Of a stretch of DNA of 64,000 nucleotides, positions 9,768-18,712 are shown piece after piece. Numbering within the stretch: the stretch's first letter is position 1; the number at the start of each line of letters is the position of its first letter. Position numbers and translations under genes: made by a program. The stretch comes from Pectobacterium colocasium (GTDB lineage: Bacteria > Pseudomonadota > Gammaproteobacteria > Enterobacterales > Enterobacteriaceae): NCBI RefSeq assembly GCF_020181655.1, contig NZ_CP084032.1, positions 3,720,001 to 3,784,000 of the forward strand, written 5' to 3'. The notes under the pieces are model-generated. The model had not been told where the DNA came from. It was given only the letters and a program-made list of their open reading frames with translations, and did not search any database.

Positions 9768-11021
9768 TCACGCTGCATTAAATACCGCCTGATAAAATGC
9801 CTGTAGCGCCAGCGCCACATCCGCCGTGGTCACGGATTCATCAGGATGGTGACTGATGCCACCGCGACAGCGGACAAACAGCATCGCTACCGGCCAGCGT
9901 TCGGCAATGGCAATTGCATCGTGCCCCGCACCGCTTGGCAGCATCAGCGTTTTCCCCTGCACCTGCGTCACGGCTTCATTTAATACCGACTGCAACGCGG
10001 GATCGCAGCGGGTGGCGGCAATACGATAATATTCTTCGGCGCTGAACTGACAGCCGCGCTGGTGCGCGATACCCTGCCCCAACATCAGGAGTTTTTCCAG
10101 CAACGCATCCAGCGGCGCATCCTCCGGCCCGCGAATATCCAGCGTCATCTTCACTTCACCGGGGATGACGTTCGCCGCACCCGGTAAACACTGCAACGTG
10201 CCAAACGTCGCGACCAGATGAGGATCGCTTTCCCGCGTGACCCGCTCAGCCTGCGCCATCCAGTCCGCCGCCGCCGCCAGCGCATCCTGCCGCTGCGTCA
10301 TCGGCACCGTGCCAGCATGTCCAGCCAGACCGAGGAAGGTACAGTTGAGCCGCCGCGCTCCGTTGATCGCTGTAACGACCCCCAACGCCAGATCCTGTTG
10401 TTCCAGACACGGCCCTTGTTCGATGTGCAATTCCAGATAGGCGACAATATCACTGACCGGGCGCGCCGCCTCCGCCACCTCAAGCGGATCCAGCCCCGCA
10501 ATGGTCAAGGCCTGCGCCACGCTGGTGCCTTCGGCATCCTGACAATCCAGCCAGCTCTCCGGCCAGGTGCCCGTCACCCCCCGGCTACCGAGCAGGGTAA
10601 TACCAAAGCGTGTCCCTTCTTCATCCCCGAAGCCAATAATCTCCAACGCCACAGGCAGACGAATGCCCTGTTGGTGAAACGTACGCACCACTTCAATTGC
10701 CGTCAGTACGCCCAGCATGCCGTCGTATCGTCCGGCATTGCGCACCGTATCCAGATGCGAGCCGAGCAGCAGCGCTGGCGCATCCGGCGTGAGTCCGTCA
10801 TAGCGGCCACAAATGTTGCCAACGCTATCCTGCCAGACGTTCATGCCCGCTTCGCGCATCCATTCCCCTACCTGCGCATTGGCACGCAGGTGTTCCAGCG
10901 ACAGATAAACGCGGGTCAGTTGCCCAGGAGTTTCACTGATTTCTGCCAGCGCATCACAGCGCGACATAATCTGCTCAGCCGCTGCTTGTGCCGCAGCAGG
11001 CGACAGTAGAGGTTCACTCAT
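9768..11021 (-). CDS. hpxK: Allantoate amidohydrolase (HpxK type)
   Basis: This M20-family metal-dependent amidohydrolase is of the AllC/N-carbamoyl amino acid hydrolase group. It should convert allantoate to ureidoglycine, CO2 and ammonia. Metal-site segments are visible: GSHLDTV (His89), RYDGMLG (Asp100), FGDEEGTRF (Glu134/135), ELHIEQGP (His199) and the C-terminal SHHPDE. The protein has 417 residues. It overlaps hpxJ by four bases and is the last gene of hpxFGHIJK, so its unstable product can pass to HpxJ. Confidence 0.92.
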   Translation of the reverse strand: MSEPLLSPAAAQAAAEQIMSRCDALAEISETPGQLTRVYLSLEHLRANAQVGEWMREAGMNVWQDSVGNICGRYDGLTPDAPALLLGSHLDTVRNAGRYDGMLGVLTAIEVVRTFHQQGIRLPVALEIIGFGDEEGTRFGITLLGSRGVTGTWPESWLDCQDAEGTSVAQALTIAGLDPLEVAEAARPVSDIVAYLELHIEQGPCLEQQDLALGVVTAINGARRLNCTFLGLAGHAGTVPMTQRQDALAAAADWMAQAERVTRESDPHLVATFGTLQCLPGAANVIPGEVKMTLDIRGPEDAPLDALLEKLLMLGQGIAHQRGCQFSAEEYYRIAATRCDPALQSVLNEAVTQVQGKTLMLPSGAGHDAIAIAERWPVAMLFVRCRGGISHHPDESVTTADVALALQAFYQAVFNAA

Positions 11022-12262
11022 GCACGCTCCTCATTCGCCGCATAGCTGTTCCACGCGGCCTGCAAGGCCTCGCCCTGCACCGTGCGGAAGCCCAGCCGAT
11101 TCAGCACCGCCTCCAGCGCCGTCAGCGTTTGCATCACGCAGTCTTTACGCGCGTTATAGCCCATCGTACCGATGCGCCAGATCTTGCCCTGAAGCGGGCC
11201 AAACGAGGTGCCGATCTCAATGGCGAAATCTTCCAGCAGCAGCTTACGTACCTGTTCGCCGTGGACACCGTCAGGAATCACTACGCCCAGCACGTTATTC
11301 ATTTTGTGTTTAAGATTGCCAAAGGTTTCCAGTCCCATTCCCTGAATCCCCGCCACCAGCGCATTACCGTGCAGCGCATGGCGGGCAATGCTGCGATCCA
11401 ACCCTTCTTCGAGGATCGTTCGCGCGCATTCGCGCGCGGCAAACAACATGCTCGTCGCTTCCGTGTGGTGGTTCAGACGCTCCGGCCCCCAGTAATCCAT
11501 CACCATGCCCAGATCGAAATAGTTGGAATAGATCATTTCGTCGTCGCCGTCCTGATGCGCGTCCGTTCGTATCCCTTGTTCCACACATTTACGACGGCGG
11601 ATGACCGCCTCCATCTGTGGACTCAACGTGATCGGTGAACTGCCGGACGGCCCGCCGAGGCATTTCTGCAACCCTGCGGAAACCGCATCCAGTCCCCATT
11701 GATCCGTTTCCAGCGGGTTCCCCCCGAAAGATGCGGTGGCATCGGTATAAAACAACACACCGTGACGGCGACAAATCTCGCCCAGTTCTTCCAGCGGTTG
11801 CAGCATGGTGGTCGAGGTATCGCCCTGCACTGTCAGCAACAGACGCGGGCGCACCGCCTTGATCGCCTCTTCAATCTGCTCTGGCGAGAACACCTCGCCC
11901 CACGGAACCTCAATGGTATGCACCTCAGCCCGACAGCGGCGGGCAATCTCACACAGCAGATGACCGAAACGACCAAACACCGGCACCAGCACTTTGTCAC
12001 CGGGGCGGATCGCCGACAGTAAAATCGCTTCGATCCCCGCACGCGAGGTGCCGTCAACCAGCATCGTCCAGCGGTTTTCCGTGCGGAAAAGCTGACGGTA
12101 GAGCGCCATGACCTGATTCATATAGTTCGTCATTGCGGGGTCATACTGGCCAACCAACTGGCTTGCCATTGCCCGTAATACGCGCGGATCGGCATTGATC
12201 GGCCCCGGCCCCATCAGTAAGCGATGAGGTGGATTAATTTGCGCGTACAGTTCGCTGCTCAT
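11018..12262 (-). CDS. hpxJ: Ureidoglycine-glyoxylate aminotransferase (HpxJ type)
   Basis: This PLP aminotransferase of the alanine-glyoxylate transaminase fold has the N-terminal MGPGPINADPRVL, the FYTDATASFGG segment and the PLP lysine in SAGLQKCLGGPSG. In the Klebsiella pathway HpxJ moves the amino group of ureidoglycine to glyoxylate, giving oxalurate and glycine. The start at 12262 (MSSELYAQ) is chosen because GGAG lies about ten bases before it; the frame is open ten codons further. The protein has 414 residues. Confidence 0.9.
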   Translation of the reverse strand: MSSELYAQINPPHRLLMGPGPINADPRVLRAMASQLVGQYDPAMTNYMNQVMALYRQLFRTENRWTMLVDGTSRAGIEAILLSAIRPGDKVLVPVFGRFGHLLCEIARRCRAEVHTIEVPWGEVFSPEQIEEAIKAVRPRLLLTVQGDTSTTMLQPLEELGEICRRHGVLFYTDATASFGGNPLETDQWGLDAVSAGLQKCLGGPSGSSPITLSPQMEAVIRRRKCVEQGIRTDAHQDGDDEMIYSNYFDLGMVMDYWGPERLNHHTEATSMLFAARECARTILEEGLDRSIARHALHGNALVAGIQGMGLETFGNLKHKMNNVLGVVIPDGVHGEQVRKLLLEDFAIEIGTSFGPLQGKIWRIGTMGYNARKDCVMQTLTALEAVLNRLGFRTVQGEALQAAWNSYAANEERA

Positions 12263-12311
12263 GGTTATAGGCTCCAAATTCTTGTTTCTCATCCCCTTTC
12301 AAAGAGGCTCA

Positions 12312-13055
12312 TTACGCTTCTGACAGTCCTCGGACCGAGGCGATAAACTGTTTCAATTCCGGCGTTTGCGGGTGAGCAAACAGCGTTTTGCTCTCACCCT
12401 GCTCCCAGACGGTGCCCTGATGCATAAACACCACGCGGTCACCCACTTCACGAGCAAAATTCATTTCATGCGTGACCAGAATCAACGTCATCCCTTCTGC
12501 GGCCAGCTGTTCCAGCACTTTCAGCACTTCACCGACTAATTCAGGATCGAGTGCCGAGGTTATTTCGTCACACAGCAGGACTTTCGGGTTCATCGCCAGC
12601 GCGCGGGCAATCGCGACACGCTGCTGCTGGCCGCCCGACAGGTTGGCAGGATAGTAGTGAAGGCGCTCACCCAGCCCAACCTTGTTGAGCATCTTCTCAC
12701 CCAGCTCACGGCATTCCGCCGCGCTTTTCCCCAGCACGCGGCGCGGTGCCAGCATCACGTTTTCCAGCGCCGTCATATGCGGGAACAGATTGAAATTCTG
12801 GAACACCATCCCGACCGAGCGGCTGATTTCCCGCGCCTGTGAATCCCTGTCGGTGACCGTCATCCCGCCCAGCTTGATGCTGCCGTCCTGATAGCCTTCC
12901 AGACCGTTCATACAGCGCAGGAGCGTGCTCTTACCGGAGCCGCTGCGCCCAATGATCGAGATGACTTCGCCCATTTCAATATCCAGATCGACGCCTTTCA
13001 GGACATGGTTCTGGCCGTAATATTTTTGAACCTGATTAATGGTGATGAGCGGCAT
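12312..13055 (-). CDS. hpxI: ABC transporter ATPase, polar amino acid/ureide type
   Basis: This 247-residue ATPase has Walker A GRSGSGKST, signature LSGGQQQR and Walker B VLLCDEIT. It belongs to the GlnQ/HisP group of polar amino acid importers. It is the fourth gene of the hpxFGHIJK operon and overlaps the preceding permease by 20 bases. It should drive uptake of a purine-derived ureide, probably allantoate; the substrate is inferred from context only. Confidence 0.9.
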   Translation of the reverse strand: MPLITINQVQKYYGQNHVLKGVDLDIEMGEVISIIGRSGSGKSTLLRCMNGLEGYQDGSIKLGGMTVTDRDSQAREISRSVGMVFQNFNLFPHMTALENVMLAPRRVLGKSAAECRELGEKMLNKVGLGERLHYYPANLSGGQQQRVAIARALAMNPKVLLCDEITSALDPELVGEVLKVLEQLAAEGMTLILVTHEMNFAREVGDRVVFMHQGTVWEQGESKTLFAHPQTPELKQFIASVRGLSEA

Positions 13056-13689
13056 TGAATTTCTTCTCCAGATAGCGGCTGTAATAAGAGAGCGGATAGC
13101 ACATCAGGAAATAGCCCAGCGCCACCAATCCGAATACTTTAAACGGCTGATAGGTCACGTTATTCAGCATGGTTCCCGCTTTGGTCAGCTCGACAAATCC
13201 GATGATTGACGCCAGCGCGGTGCCTTTAATCACCTGTACGGAAAACCCTACCGTGGGGGCGATGGCGATACGCATCGCCTGCGGCGCAATCACCCGATAG
13301 AGCGTCTGGCCGAAGTCCAGCCCGAGACAGCGCGAGGCTTCCCACTGCCCTTTCGGCAAGGCTTCCACGCTGCCACACCAGATATCCACCAGAAAGGCGC
13401 TGGTAAATAGCGTCAGCGCCAGTGCCGCTGCCGTCCACGGGCTGACATCGATACCGAACAGCGCCAGCCCGAAAAAGGCGAGGAACAGTTGCATCAGCAG
13501 CGGTGTCCCCTGAAACAGTTCGGAATACAGTTGAACAAAGCGCGTCGGCCACTTGCGTTTGGTCAACCGCAGCAGCATCAGCGGAAACGTCACCAGCGCA
13601 CCGCCGATGAAGGCCGTCAGCGACAGCAACAGTGTCCAGCGCGCCGCCAGCAGCAGGTTGCGCACAATATCCCAGTCGGTAAATGCCAT
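13036..13689 (-). CDS. hpxH: ABC transporter permease, polar amino acid/ureide type
   Basis: This HisM/GlnP-type membrane permease has several hydrophobic segments. The EAA-loop region reads EALPKGQWEASRCLG, and a helix follows at VGFSVQVIKGTALASIIG. The start at 13689 (MAFTDWDIVRNL) is preferred because its ATG shares one base with the hpxG stop; the frame is open 26 codons further upstream, inside hpxG. It has 217 residues and would pair with HpxG to form the channel. Confidence 0.88.
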   Translation of the reverse strand: MAFTDWDIVRNLLLAARWTLLLSLTAFIGGALVTFPLMLLRLTKRKWPTRFVQLYSELFQGTPLLMQLFLAFFGLALFGIDVSPWTAAALALTLFTSAFLVDIWCGSVEALPKGQWEASRCLGLDFGQTLYRVIAPQAMRIAIAPTVGFSVQVIKGTALASIIGFVELTKAGTMLNNVTYQPFKVFGLVALGYFLMCYPLSYYSRYLEKKFNAAHHH

Positions 13690-14354
13690 TATGACTGACT
13701 CCCTAAGAAACGCCGTCCCGCCAGCAGCAAGAGTTGCCGCATCAGGACAGACAGCGCCAGATAACACAGCGTGGTCGCCAGATACACTTCAAAACTCAGA
13801 AAAGTACGGGACTGAATCAGGTTGGCGGCAAAGGTCAGTTCTTCATAAGACACCTGCGATACCACTGACGACCCCAGCATGACGATGATGCATTGGCTGA
13901 CCAGCGCCGGATAAATCCGCTGGAGCGCAGGCGGCAGAATCACGCGCAGAAACGTCTGCACACGCGTCAGCCCCAACACACGGGCGGCTTCCCACTGGCC
14001 TTTCGGCGTCACCTGAATCCCCGCACGGATAATCTCGGTACTGTACGCACCGAGGTTAATCAACATCGCCAACAGCGCGGCCTGCCCGGCGGTGAGTTTC
14101 CAGCCAAGACTCGGCAAGCCGAAGACGATAAAGAACAACTGCACCACAAACGGCGTATTGCGGATCAGCTCGACATAGACTCCCCACAGCCGACTCAGCA
14201 GGGTGGGCTTGCCGCTGCGCAAGGCCGCACCACAGATACCGATGGCAATGCCGCCAAGGGTTGCCATTACCGTCAGCTCAATGGTGACCCACAACCCCGC
14301 CAGCAGCTCAGGCCAGAATGGCAACAGCGCGGAAAAATTAAGCTGATAGGTCAT
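13689..14354 (-). CDS. hpxG: ABC transporter permease, polar amino acid/ureide type
   Basis: This second HisQ/GlnP-type permease has 221 residues. It starts MTYQLNFSALLPFW and carries the EAA-loop segment GIQVTPKGQWEAARVLGL. It lies 12 bases after hpxF and shares one base with hpxH, so the operon is tightly packed. The pair of permeases with one ATPase and one binding protein makes a complete importer. Confidence 0.89.
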   Translation of the reverse strand: MTYQLNFSALLPFWPELLAGLWVTIELTVMATLGGIAIGICGAALRSGKPTLLSRLWGVYVELIRNTPFVVQLFFIVFGLPSLGWKLTAGQAALLAMLINLGAYSTEIIRAGIQVTPKGQWEAARVLGLTRVQTFLRVILPPALQRIYPALVSQCIIVMLGSSVVSQVSYEELTFAANLIQSRTFLSFEVYLATTLCYLALSVLMRQLLLLAGRRFLGSQS

Positions 14355-14366
14355 GGCGTGCTCCCG

Positions 14367-15173
14367 TTACGCTTTGATGCTGGCTGGCAGCGGCGCTTTC
14401 AGCCATTTTTCTGACAGGCTATTAAGCGTGTCGTCTTTCAGCGCTTGTTCGATCAACGCATCGATTTTTGCTTTCAGCGCTGGCTCGTCTTTTTTCAGCC
14501 CGATGTAGCACGGCGAATCTTTCAGCATAAACTTCGCCACCGGTGCTTTCGTTGGGTTCCGCTCGGCGATGGCGGCAACCACCAGGTTACCGGTGGCGAC
14601 ATATTCCACCTGACCTGACAGGTACGCCGACAGCGTCGTGTTGTTATCTTCGTAGCGCTTAATCTGGGCAGCCTTCGGCGCGATATCCGTCAGCACCATG
14701 TCTTCTACCGCACCGCGCGTCACGCCGATGCTCTTACCTTCCAGCGCGTCAGACGATGTCAGCGTGCTGTCTTTTGGCCCGAATACGCCCAGAAAGAACG
14801 GCGCATAAGCGCGACTGAAATCGATCACTTTTTCGCGCTCGGCGTTTTTGCCCAGGCTGGAGATCACCAGATCAACTTTGTTGGTTTGCAGATACGGTAC
14901 GCGGTTGGCGCTGGTGACAGGAACCAATTGCAACTTTAGTTTCATCTCTTTCGCCAGATAGCGGGCGATATCGATGTCATACCCCTGCGGTTGCAGATCT
15001 GTCCCTACCGATCCAAACGGTGGGAAGTCCTGCGGCACCGCGACACGCAGCACGCCGCGCTTCTCGATATCCTGCAACTGATCGGCCATTGCGCTACCGG
15101 CTTGAACCAGTAACATTGCCGCGCCCATCACTGCCAGTAACCCTTTTTTGATGCCCAGTTTATTGATCAACAT
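14367..15173 (-). CDS. hpxF: Periplasmic solute-binding protein of the ureide importer
   Basis: This family 3 extracellular binding protein has 268 residues. The signal peptide covers about residues 1-30, ending SAMA, and the mature protein starts near DQLQDIEKRG. RVAVPQDFPPFG and GYDIDIARYLA are typical of polar amino acid binding proteins. It is the first gene of the operon, with a candidate HpxU operator 56 bases upstream of its start. The ligand is likely allantoate or a related ureide, inferred from neighbours. Confidence 0.88.
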   Translation of the reverse strand: MLINKLGIKKGLLAVMGAAMLLVQAGSAMADQLQDIEKRGVLRVAVPQDFPPFGSVGTDLQPQGYDIDIARYLAKEMKLKLQLVPVTSANRVPYLQTNKVDLVISSLGKNAEREKVIDFSRAYAPFFLGVFGPKDSTLTSSDALEGKSIGVTRGAVEDMVLTDIAPKAAQIKRYEDNNTTLSAYLSGQVEYVATGNLVVAAIAERNPTKAPVAKFMLKDSPCYIGLKKDEPALKAKIDALIEQALKDDTLNSLSEKWLKAPLPASIKA

Positions 15174-15228
15174 CGTCTCTGCCCCCGGTTAGTGTAATTG
15201 AAACGAAAGATTCTTTAAAAACAAATAC

Positions 15229-15244
15229 TGAAACTATCGTTACA
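15229..15244. promoter_or_regulatory. Candidate HpxU operator upstream of hpxF
   Basis: On the minus strand this reads TGTAACGATAGTTTCA, matching the site at 16694-16709 (TGTAACGTTTGTTTCA) at 14 of 16 positions. The shared form is the pseudo-palindrome TGWAAC-N4-GTTWCA. Finding it in both control regions around the RpiR regulator makes it the best candidate for its binding site. Confidence 0.6.
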
Positions 15245-15365
15245 GATATTAAGCAAGGAGCATGCCAGATCACGTGGTTACCCTTGACTGTGAGGAACAA
15301 CGTAGAAGGTCAGAGAATCGTGCTGGAATATGGCATAGCTGTGGATATGGAATATTGAAGAACAA

Positions 15366-15687
15366 TTTCGGGCGTGATTACAGAGAGATCATTTATGCAA
15401 CTCATACACCACGCCCGACGTAGGACTGCTCAGTCGCCGCAGCCCTACGAACCCTGGCTTTCGGCGTGAATTATGCCGCTACGCGGTACATTCGAAACGC
15501 GTGTCATCCTGTCGAACCGCCTGTGACGCGATTACTCGCCCCATAAATGGGACTCGCCCTTCGGGTCAGCACAAGTGCTGTTCAAAAACGTCGTGACGTT
15601 TTTGTCCGACGCGGCACAGGCTTTCGCAGCGTCCATGCTGCTCATTCGGGATGCCCAACGTTTCTCATCATAATTTTTTACGCCTAT
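15366..15687 (+). repeat. Dispersed structured repeat, family 1, copy 2
   Basis: This 322-bp stretch between hpxF and hpxU is related to 1249-1493 and in the same orientation. It carries about 75 extra bases (roughly 15532-15605) made of small hairpins, including CAGCAC/GTGCTG and AAAAACGTC/GACGTTTTT. The stem CGTAGG/CCTACG replaces CAAGGAG/CTCCTTG of copy 1, with several paired changes. TTTCGGGCGTGAT at its left end is repeated inverted at 15746-15758. The rest of the 15174-15830 gap shows no gene. Confidence 0.8.
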
Positions 15688-15830
15688 GAACAGATAACAA
15701 CGAGAAACAATCCACAGCGCTGCGTCACAAAAATAATCCAGTGCTATCACGCCCGAAACGATCCGCATAGCTATATAGCAGCCAACTCATGCGCACCACA
15801 ACAGTGCAATAGCACCAAATTAACGCCCCA

Positions 15831-16670
15831 TTAACGTTGCTCAAGCTCCTCCAGTTCACCATAAAGATCCGCGATCTGGTGAATACGCTGGCGTCCGTCA
15901 CGCAGCATTTCATGTAATAACGCGTTGCTGATCACGTTCACCAGACTCATGGCAGAGGAATAGCTGTCGAATGCCGAGACGCTGTCCAACGGGACGCACA
16001 ATGACCAGGTTGCCAGCGACATCAGCGCACTGGCTTGTGGTTCACACAGCAGCAGCACAGGCACGCCGCGTTTTTGCAGTTGCGCCAGCAGCGGCTGAAT
16101 CAGGCGCGGGCGACGGCGAAAGGCCACCACAATGACGACATCCTGTGCAGTGAGATCGACCAACTCTTCGGATAGCGTCTGCCCCGGCTGCGCCAGCAGG
16201 GTGACATGTTGACGAATCTGGAGCAGTTGTTGACGCAGGTGCAGCGCCACCGGATAGCTATTGCGCAGCCCAATCAGGCATAGGCGCTGCGCCTGCATCA
16301 GCGCCTGAATCACCGCACCGAACTGTACCGGGTCAATCTGGTTGATCCACTGCGTCAGGTTTGCCATTTCCTGTTTGTAATGCCGCGCTAGCAGCGTATT
16401 GCCCTGCACGGCATCGCGGTTATCCGTCAGCGGCATCCCGCTCTGGCGCAGCGTTCTGAGCTCATCGCGCATGTCGCGGTAGCTGGGGTAACCCAACCGT
16501 TTAAATAACCGGCTGACGGTCGCTTTGGAGACACCGCTCAGCCGCGCCAGCTCGGCGCTGTTGTAGCTAATCAGATCGTCAAAGTGATCGAAGATGAAAT
16601 CCGCGACGCGCTGTTCCTGCGGTGAAAGTTCGCCATAGCGATCCCGTAATCGTTCATCTATTTGCATCAT
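15831..16670 (-). CDS. hpxU: RpiR-family transcriptional regulator of the hpx genes
   Basis: The 279-residue protein has an N-terminal HTH_6 DNA-binding domain (about 1-77; ELARLSGVSKATVSRLFKRL). A C-terminal SIS sugar/ligand-sensing domain follows (about 125-255; LIGLRNSYPVALHLRQQL). It lies between hpxFGHIJK and hpxWXYZ. In Klebsiella the RpiR-type protein HpxU represses allantoate catabolism genes, and both position and family match. A candidate operator lies 24 bases before its start, which suggests autoregulation. The ligand is unknown. Confidence 0.85.
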   Translation of the reverse strand: MMQIDERLRDRYGELSPQEQRVADFIFDHFDDLISYNSAELARLSGVSKATVSRLFKRLGYPSYRDMRDELRTLRQSGMPLTDNRDAVQGNTLLARHYKQEMANLTQWINQIDPVQFGAVIQALMQAQRLCLIGLRNSYPVALHLRQQLLQIRQHVTLLAQPGQTLSEELVDLTAQDVVIVVAFRRRPRLIQPLLAQLQKRGVPVLLLCEPQASALMSLATWSLCVPLDSVSAFDSYSSAMSLVNVISNALLHEMLRDGRQRIHQIADLYGELEELEQR

Positions 16671-16693
16671 CGTCTCTCACCCATTGCACTTAC

Positions 16694-16709
16694 TGTAACG
16701 TTTGTTTCA
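16694..16709. promoter_or_regulatory. Candidate HpxU operator in the hpxU/hpxW intergenic region
   Basis: TGTAACGTTTGTTTCA is nearly identical to the site upstream of hpxF on the opposite strand. It lies 24 bases before the hpxU start and 160 bases before the hpxW start. A weak -35-like TTGCAC (16685-16690) abuts it on the plus strand. Confidence 0.6.
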
Positions 16710-16868
16710 TGTCGCAGAACATAGCACAGGATTGTCGGGATGATACAGATTCTCCCTCCGGGCACGCATACCGACTTTTCATCACCCGAAAAACTGGAAC
16801 GCCGTTTGCTTATAGCTAGGGTTAATGGAGCAATTCACACTTACCCTACATACAAAAGGAATCCTGAA

Positions 16869-18473
16869 ATGATGCAAAGCAATACCGCCCCGCTGGGCAT
16901 GGCGGTGGCACCTCATCATTTAGCCAGTGCCAGCGCGTTGGCGGTTCTGCGTGAAGGCGGAAACGCCATTGAAGCCATGGTCGCAGCGGCGGCAACCATT
17001 GCGGTAGTGTACCCGCATATGAACGGCATCGGCGGAGACGGTTTCTGGCTGATTGTTCCACCACACGGCGAACCGATCGCCATTGATGCCAGCGGTGCCG
17101 CCGGGTCGCTGGCCTGCCGTGAATACTATCAGGGCGAAAGCCGCATTCCGCATCGTGGACCTAAAGCGGCACTGACCGTCGCGGGCACCGTCGGCGGCTG
17201 GCAGGAAGCGCTGGCCTACTCACAAGAACTCACCTATTCACAAGAAATGGACAGTTCCCCGATTCCGCTCGCCCGCCTGTTATCTGACGCCATTCGCTAC
17301 GCGGCTGACGGTATTCCCGTCACCCAATCACAGGAAGATGCACTCACCCAGCGCTATCACGAACTGAGTGATTTCCCAGCCTTTAGCCAGATTTTTATGC
17401 CGCAGGGGAATGTCCCACGCGCGGGCAGCCGTTTCACACAGCCAGATTTAGCCGATACCCTGACGACACTCAGCATTGAAGGACTGGACAGTTTTTATCG
17501 CGGCTCCGTCGCTGCCCGACTATCGAAACAGATGGCGCTGATCGGTATGCCGCTGACGGCTGACGATCTGGCGAATTACCGCGCCAAACGGACAGCGCCG
17601 CTGGTGCTGAAGCACAGTAAAGGTGACATCTATAACCTCGCGCCGCCGACGCAAGGTCTGGTGTCGCTCGCCATTCTCGGCCTGACCGACCATTTAGCAA
17701 TGGAAGATTTGAACGATAGCCAGACGATCCACCGCATTGTCGAGTCAACCAAGCTGGCGTTTGGTTTGCGCGACCGTTTCATTACCGATCCCAAAATGAT
17801 GACGCAGGACGTTCAAACGCTGCTGGACAACGATGCGATCGGTGCACTCGCGCGGCAGATCGATACCCGCAACGCCGCCCCGTGGGGCGAAGGTAAAGGC
17901 CCAGGGGACACCGTCTGGATGGGCGTATGTGATAGCAGCGGCCTGTGCGTCTCTTTCATTCAAAGTATTTACCACGAGTTCGGCAGCGGCGTTGTCTTGC
18001 CGGGAACCGGCGTGCTCTGGCAGAACCGCGGCGCCTCGTTCAGCCTCGATCCGGCGCACCTGTTGGCGTTAGAACCGGGTAAACAGCCTTTTCATACGTT
18101 AAACCCTGCCGCCGCACGCCTGTCCGATGGCCGGACGATGGTCTACGGTTCGATGGGCGGAGACGGACAGCCACAGACGCAGGCGGCCATCTTTATCCGC
18201 CACGTCCAGCAGGGTCTACCGCTGCAGCAGGCGATTACCGCCCCGCGCTGGCTGCTGGGTCGAACCTGGGGACAAACCTCCGATACGTTGAAGCTCGAGG
18301 ATCGTTTTAAACCCGCCACCATCGATGCCCTGCGCCAGCTTGGTCACGATGTCGAGCTGCTGGGCAGCTTTAGTGAAACGGTCGGCCACGCTGGCGCCAT
18401 CGTGCGCCACACCAATGGCATGCTGGAAGGGGCTTTCGATCCACGCAGCAACGGCAGTGCGGCAGGCTTTTAA
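16869..18473 (+). CDS. hpxW: Oxamate amidohydrolase (gamma-glutamyltranspeptidase family)
   Basis: This Ntn-hydrolase has the gamma-glutamyltranspeptidase fold. Klebsiella HpxW hydrolyses oxamate to oxalate and ammonia. The early segment ASALAVLREGGNAIEAMVAA and the expected self-processing/catalytic Thr348 in GPGDTVWMGVCD are present. The GSMGGDGQPQ segment is typical of the small subunit. No signal peptide is seen, so it acts in the cytoplasm. The start at 16869 is chosen because AAGGAA lies eight bases before it and it gives the family N terminus; the frame is open 43 codons further upstream. Confidence 0.91.
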   Translation: MMQSNTAPLGMAVAPHHLASASALAVLREGGNAIEAMVAAAATIAVVYPHMNGIGGDGFWLIVPPHGEPIAIDASGAAGSLACREYYQGESRIPHRGPKAALTVAGTVGGWQEALAYSQELTYSQEMDSSPIPLARLLSDAIRYAADGIPVTQSQEDALTQRYHELSDFPAFSQIFMPQGNVPRAGSRFTQPDLADTLTTLSIEGLDSFYRGSVAARLSKQMALIGMPLTADDLANYRAKRTAPLVLKHSKGDIYNLAPPTQGLVSLAILGLTDHLAMEDLNDSQTIHRIVESTKLAFGLRDRFITDPKMMTQDVQTLLDNDAIGALARQIDTRNAAPWGEGKGPGDTVWMGVCDSSGLCVSFIQSIYHEFGSGVVLPGTGVLWQNRGASFSLDPAHLLALEPGKQPFHTLNPAAARLSDGRTMVYGSMGGDGQPQTQAAIFIRHVQQGLPLQQAITAPRWLLGRTWGQTSDTLKLEDRFKPATIDALRQLGHDVELLGSFSETVGHAGAIVRHTNGMLEGAFDPRSNGSAAGF

Positions 18474-18499
18474 TCATCAATTAACCGGGAGAACACCTC

Positions 18500-18712
18500 A
18501 TGACGACAACCGCTATCCATAGCGACACGTTAGCCGCTTACCTTCAGCAGATGGAAGCGCTACTGGCGCTGCAACTGAGTCAGGAACGACGTCAGGAGCT
18601 GTTAGTGCAGTTCAGCCGCATCCACGCCATGGCGCAGCCACTGATGGCTTTTCCGCTTGATGAGCATCAGGAGATCGCCGGGGTCTATACGCTAGGAGCT
18701 TATACGCTATGA
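18500..18712 (+). CDS. hpxX: Small AtzG-like subunit HpxX
   Basis: This 70-residue acidic helical protein of the AtzG-like family begins MTTTAIHSDTLAAYLQQM and contains PLMAFPLDEHQEIAGVY. Its relatives are small partners of AtzE-type amidases. Its stop overlaps the hpxY start (ATGA), which supports an HpxX-HpxY complex. The last residues YTLGAYTL come from a short DNA duplication at the gene junction. Confidence 0.88.
   Translation: MTTTAIHSDTLAAYLQQMEALLALQLSQERRQELLVQFSRIHAMAQPLMAFPLDEHQEIAGVYTLGAYTL

Noticed and set aside
10218..11009. Plus-strand frame of 263 codons opposite hpxK
   Set aside because: It is antisense to a clear M20 amidohydrolase; its composition (Arg, Gln and His rich) is typical of shadow frames.
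15532..15834. Short protein frames inside the second family 1 repeat
   Set aside because: The two repeat copies do not preserve any reading frame, while they do preserve base pairing.
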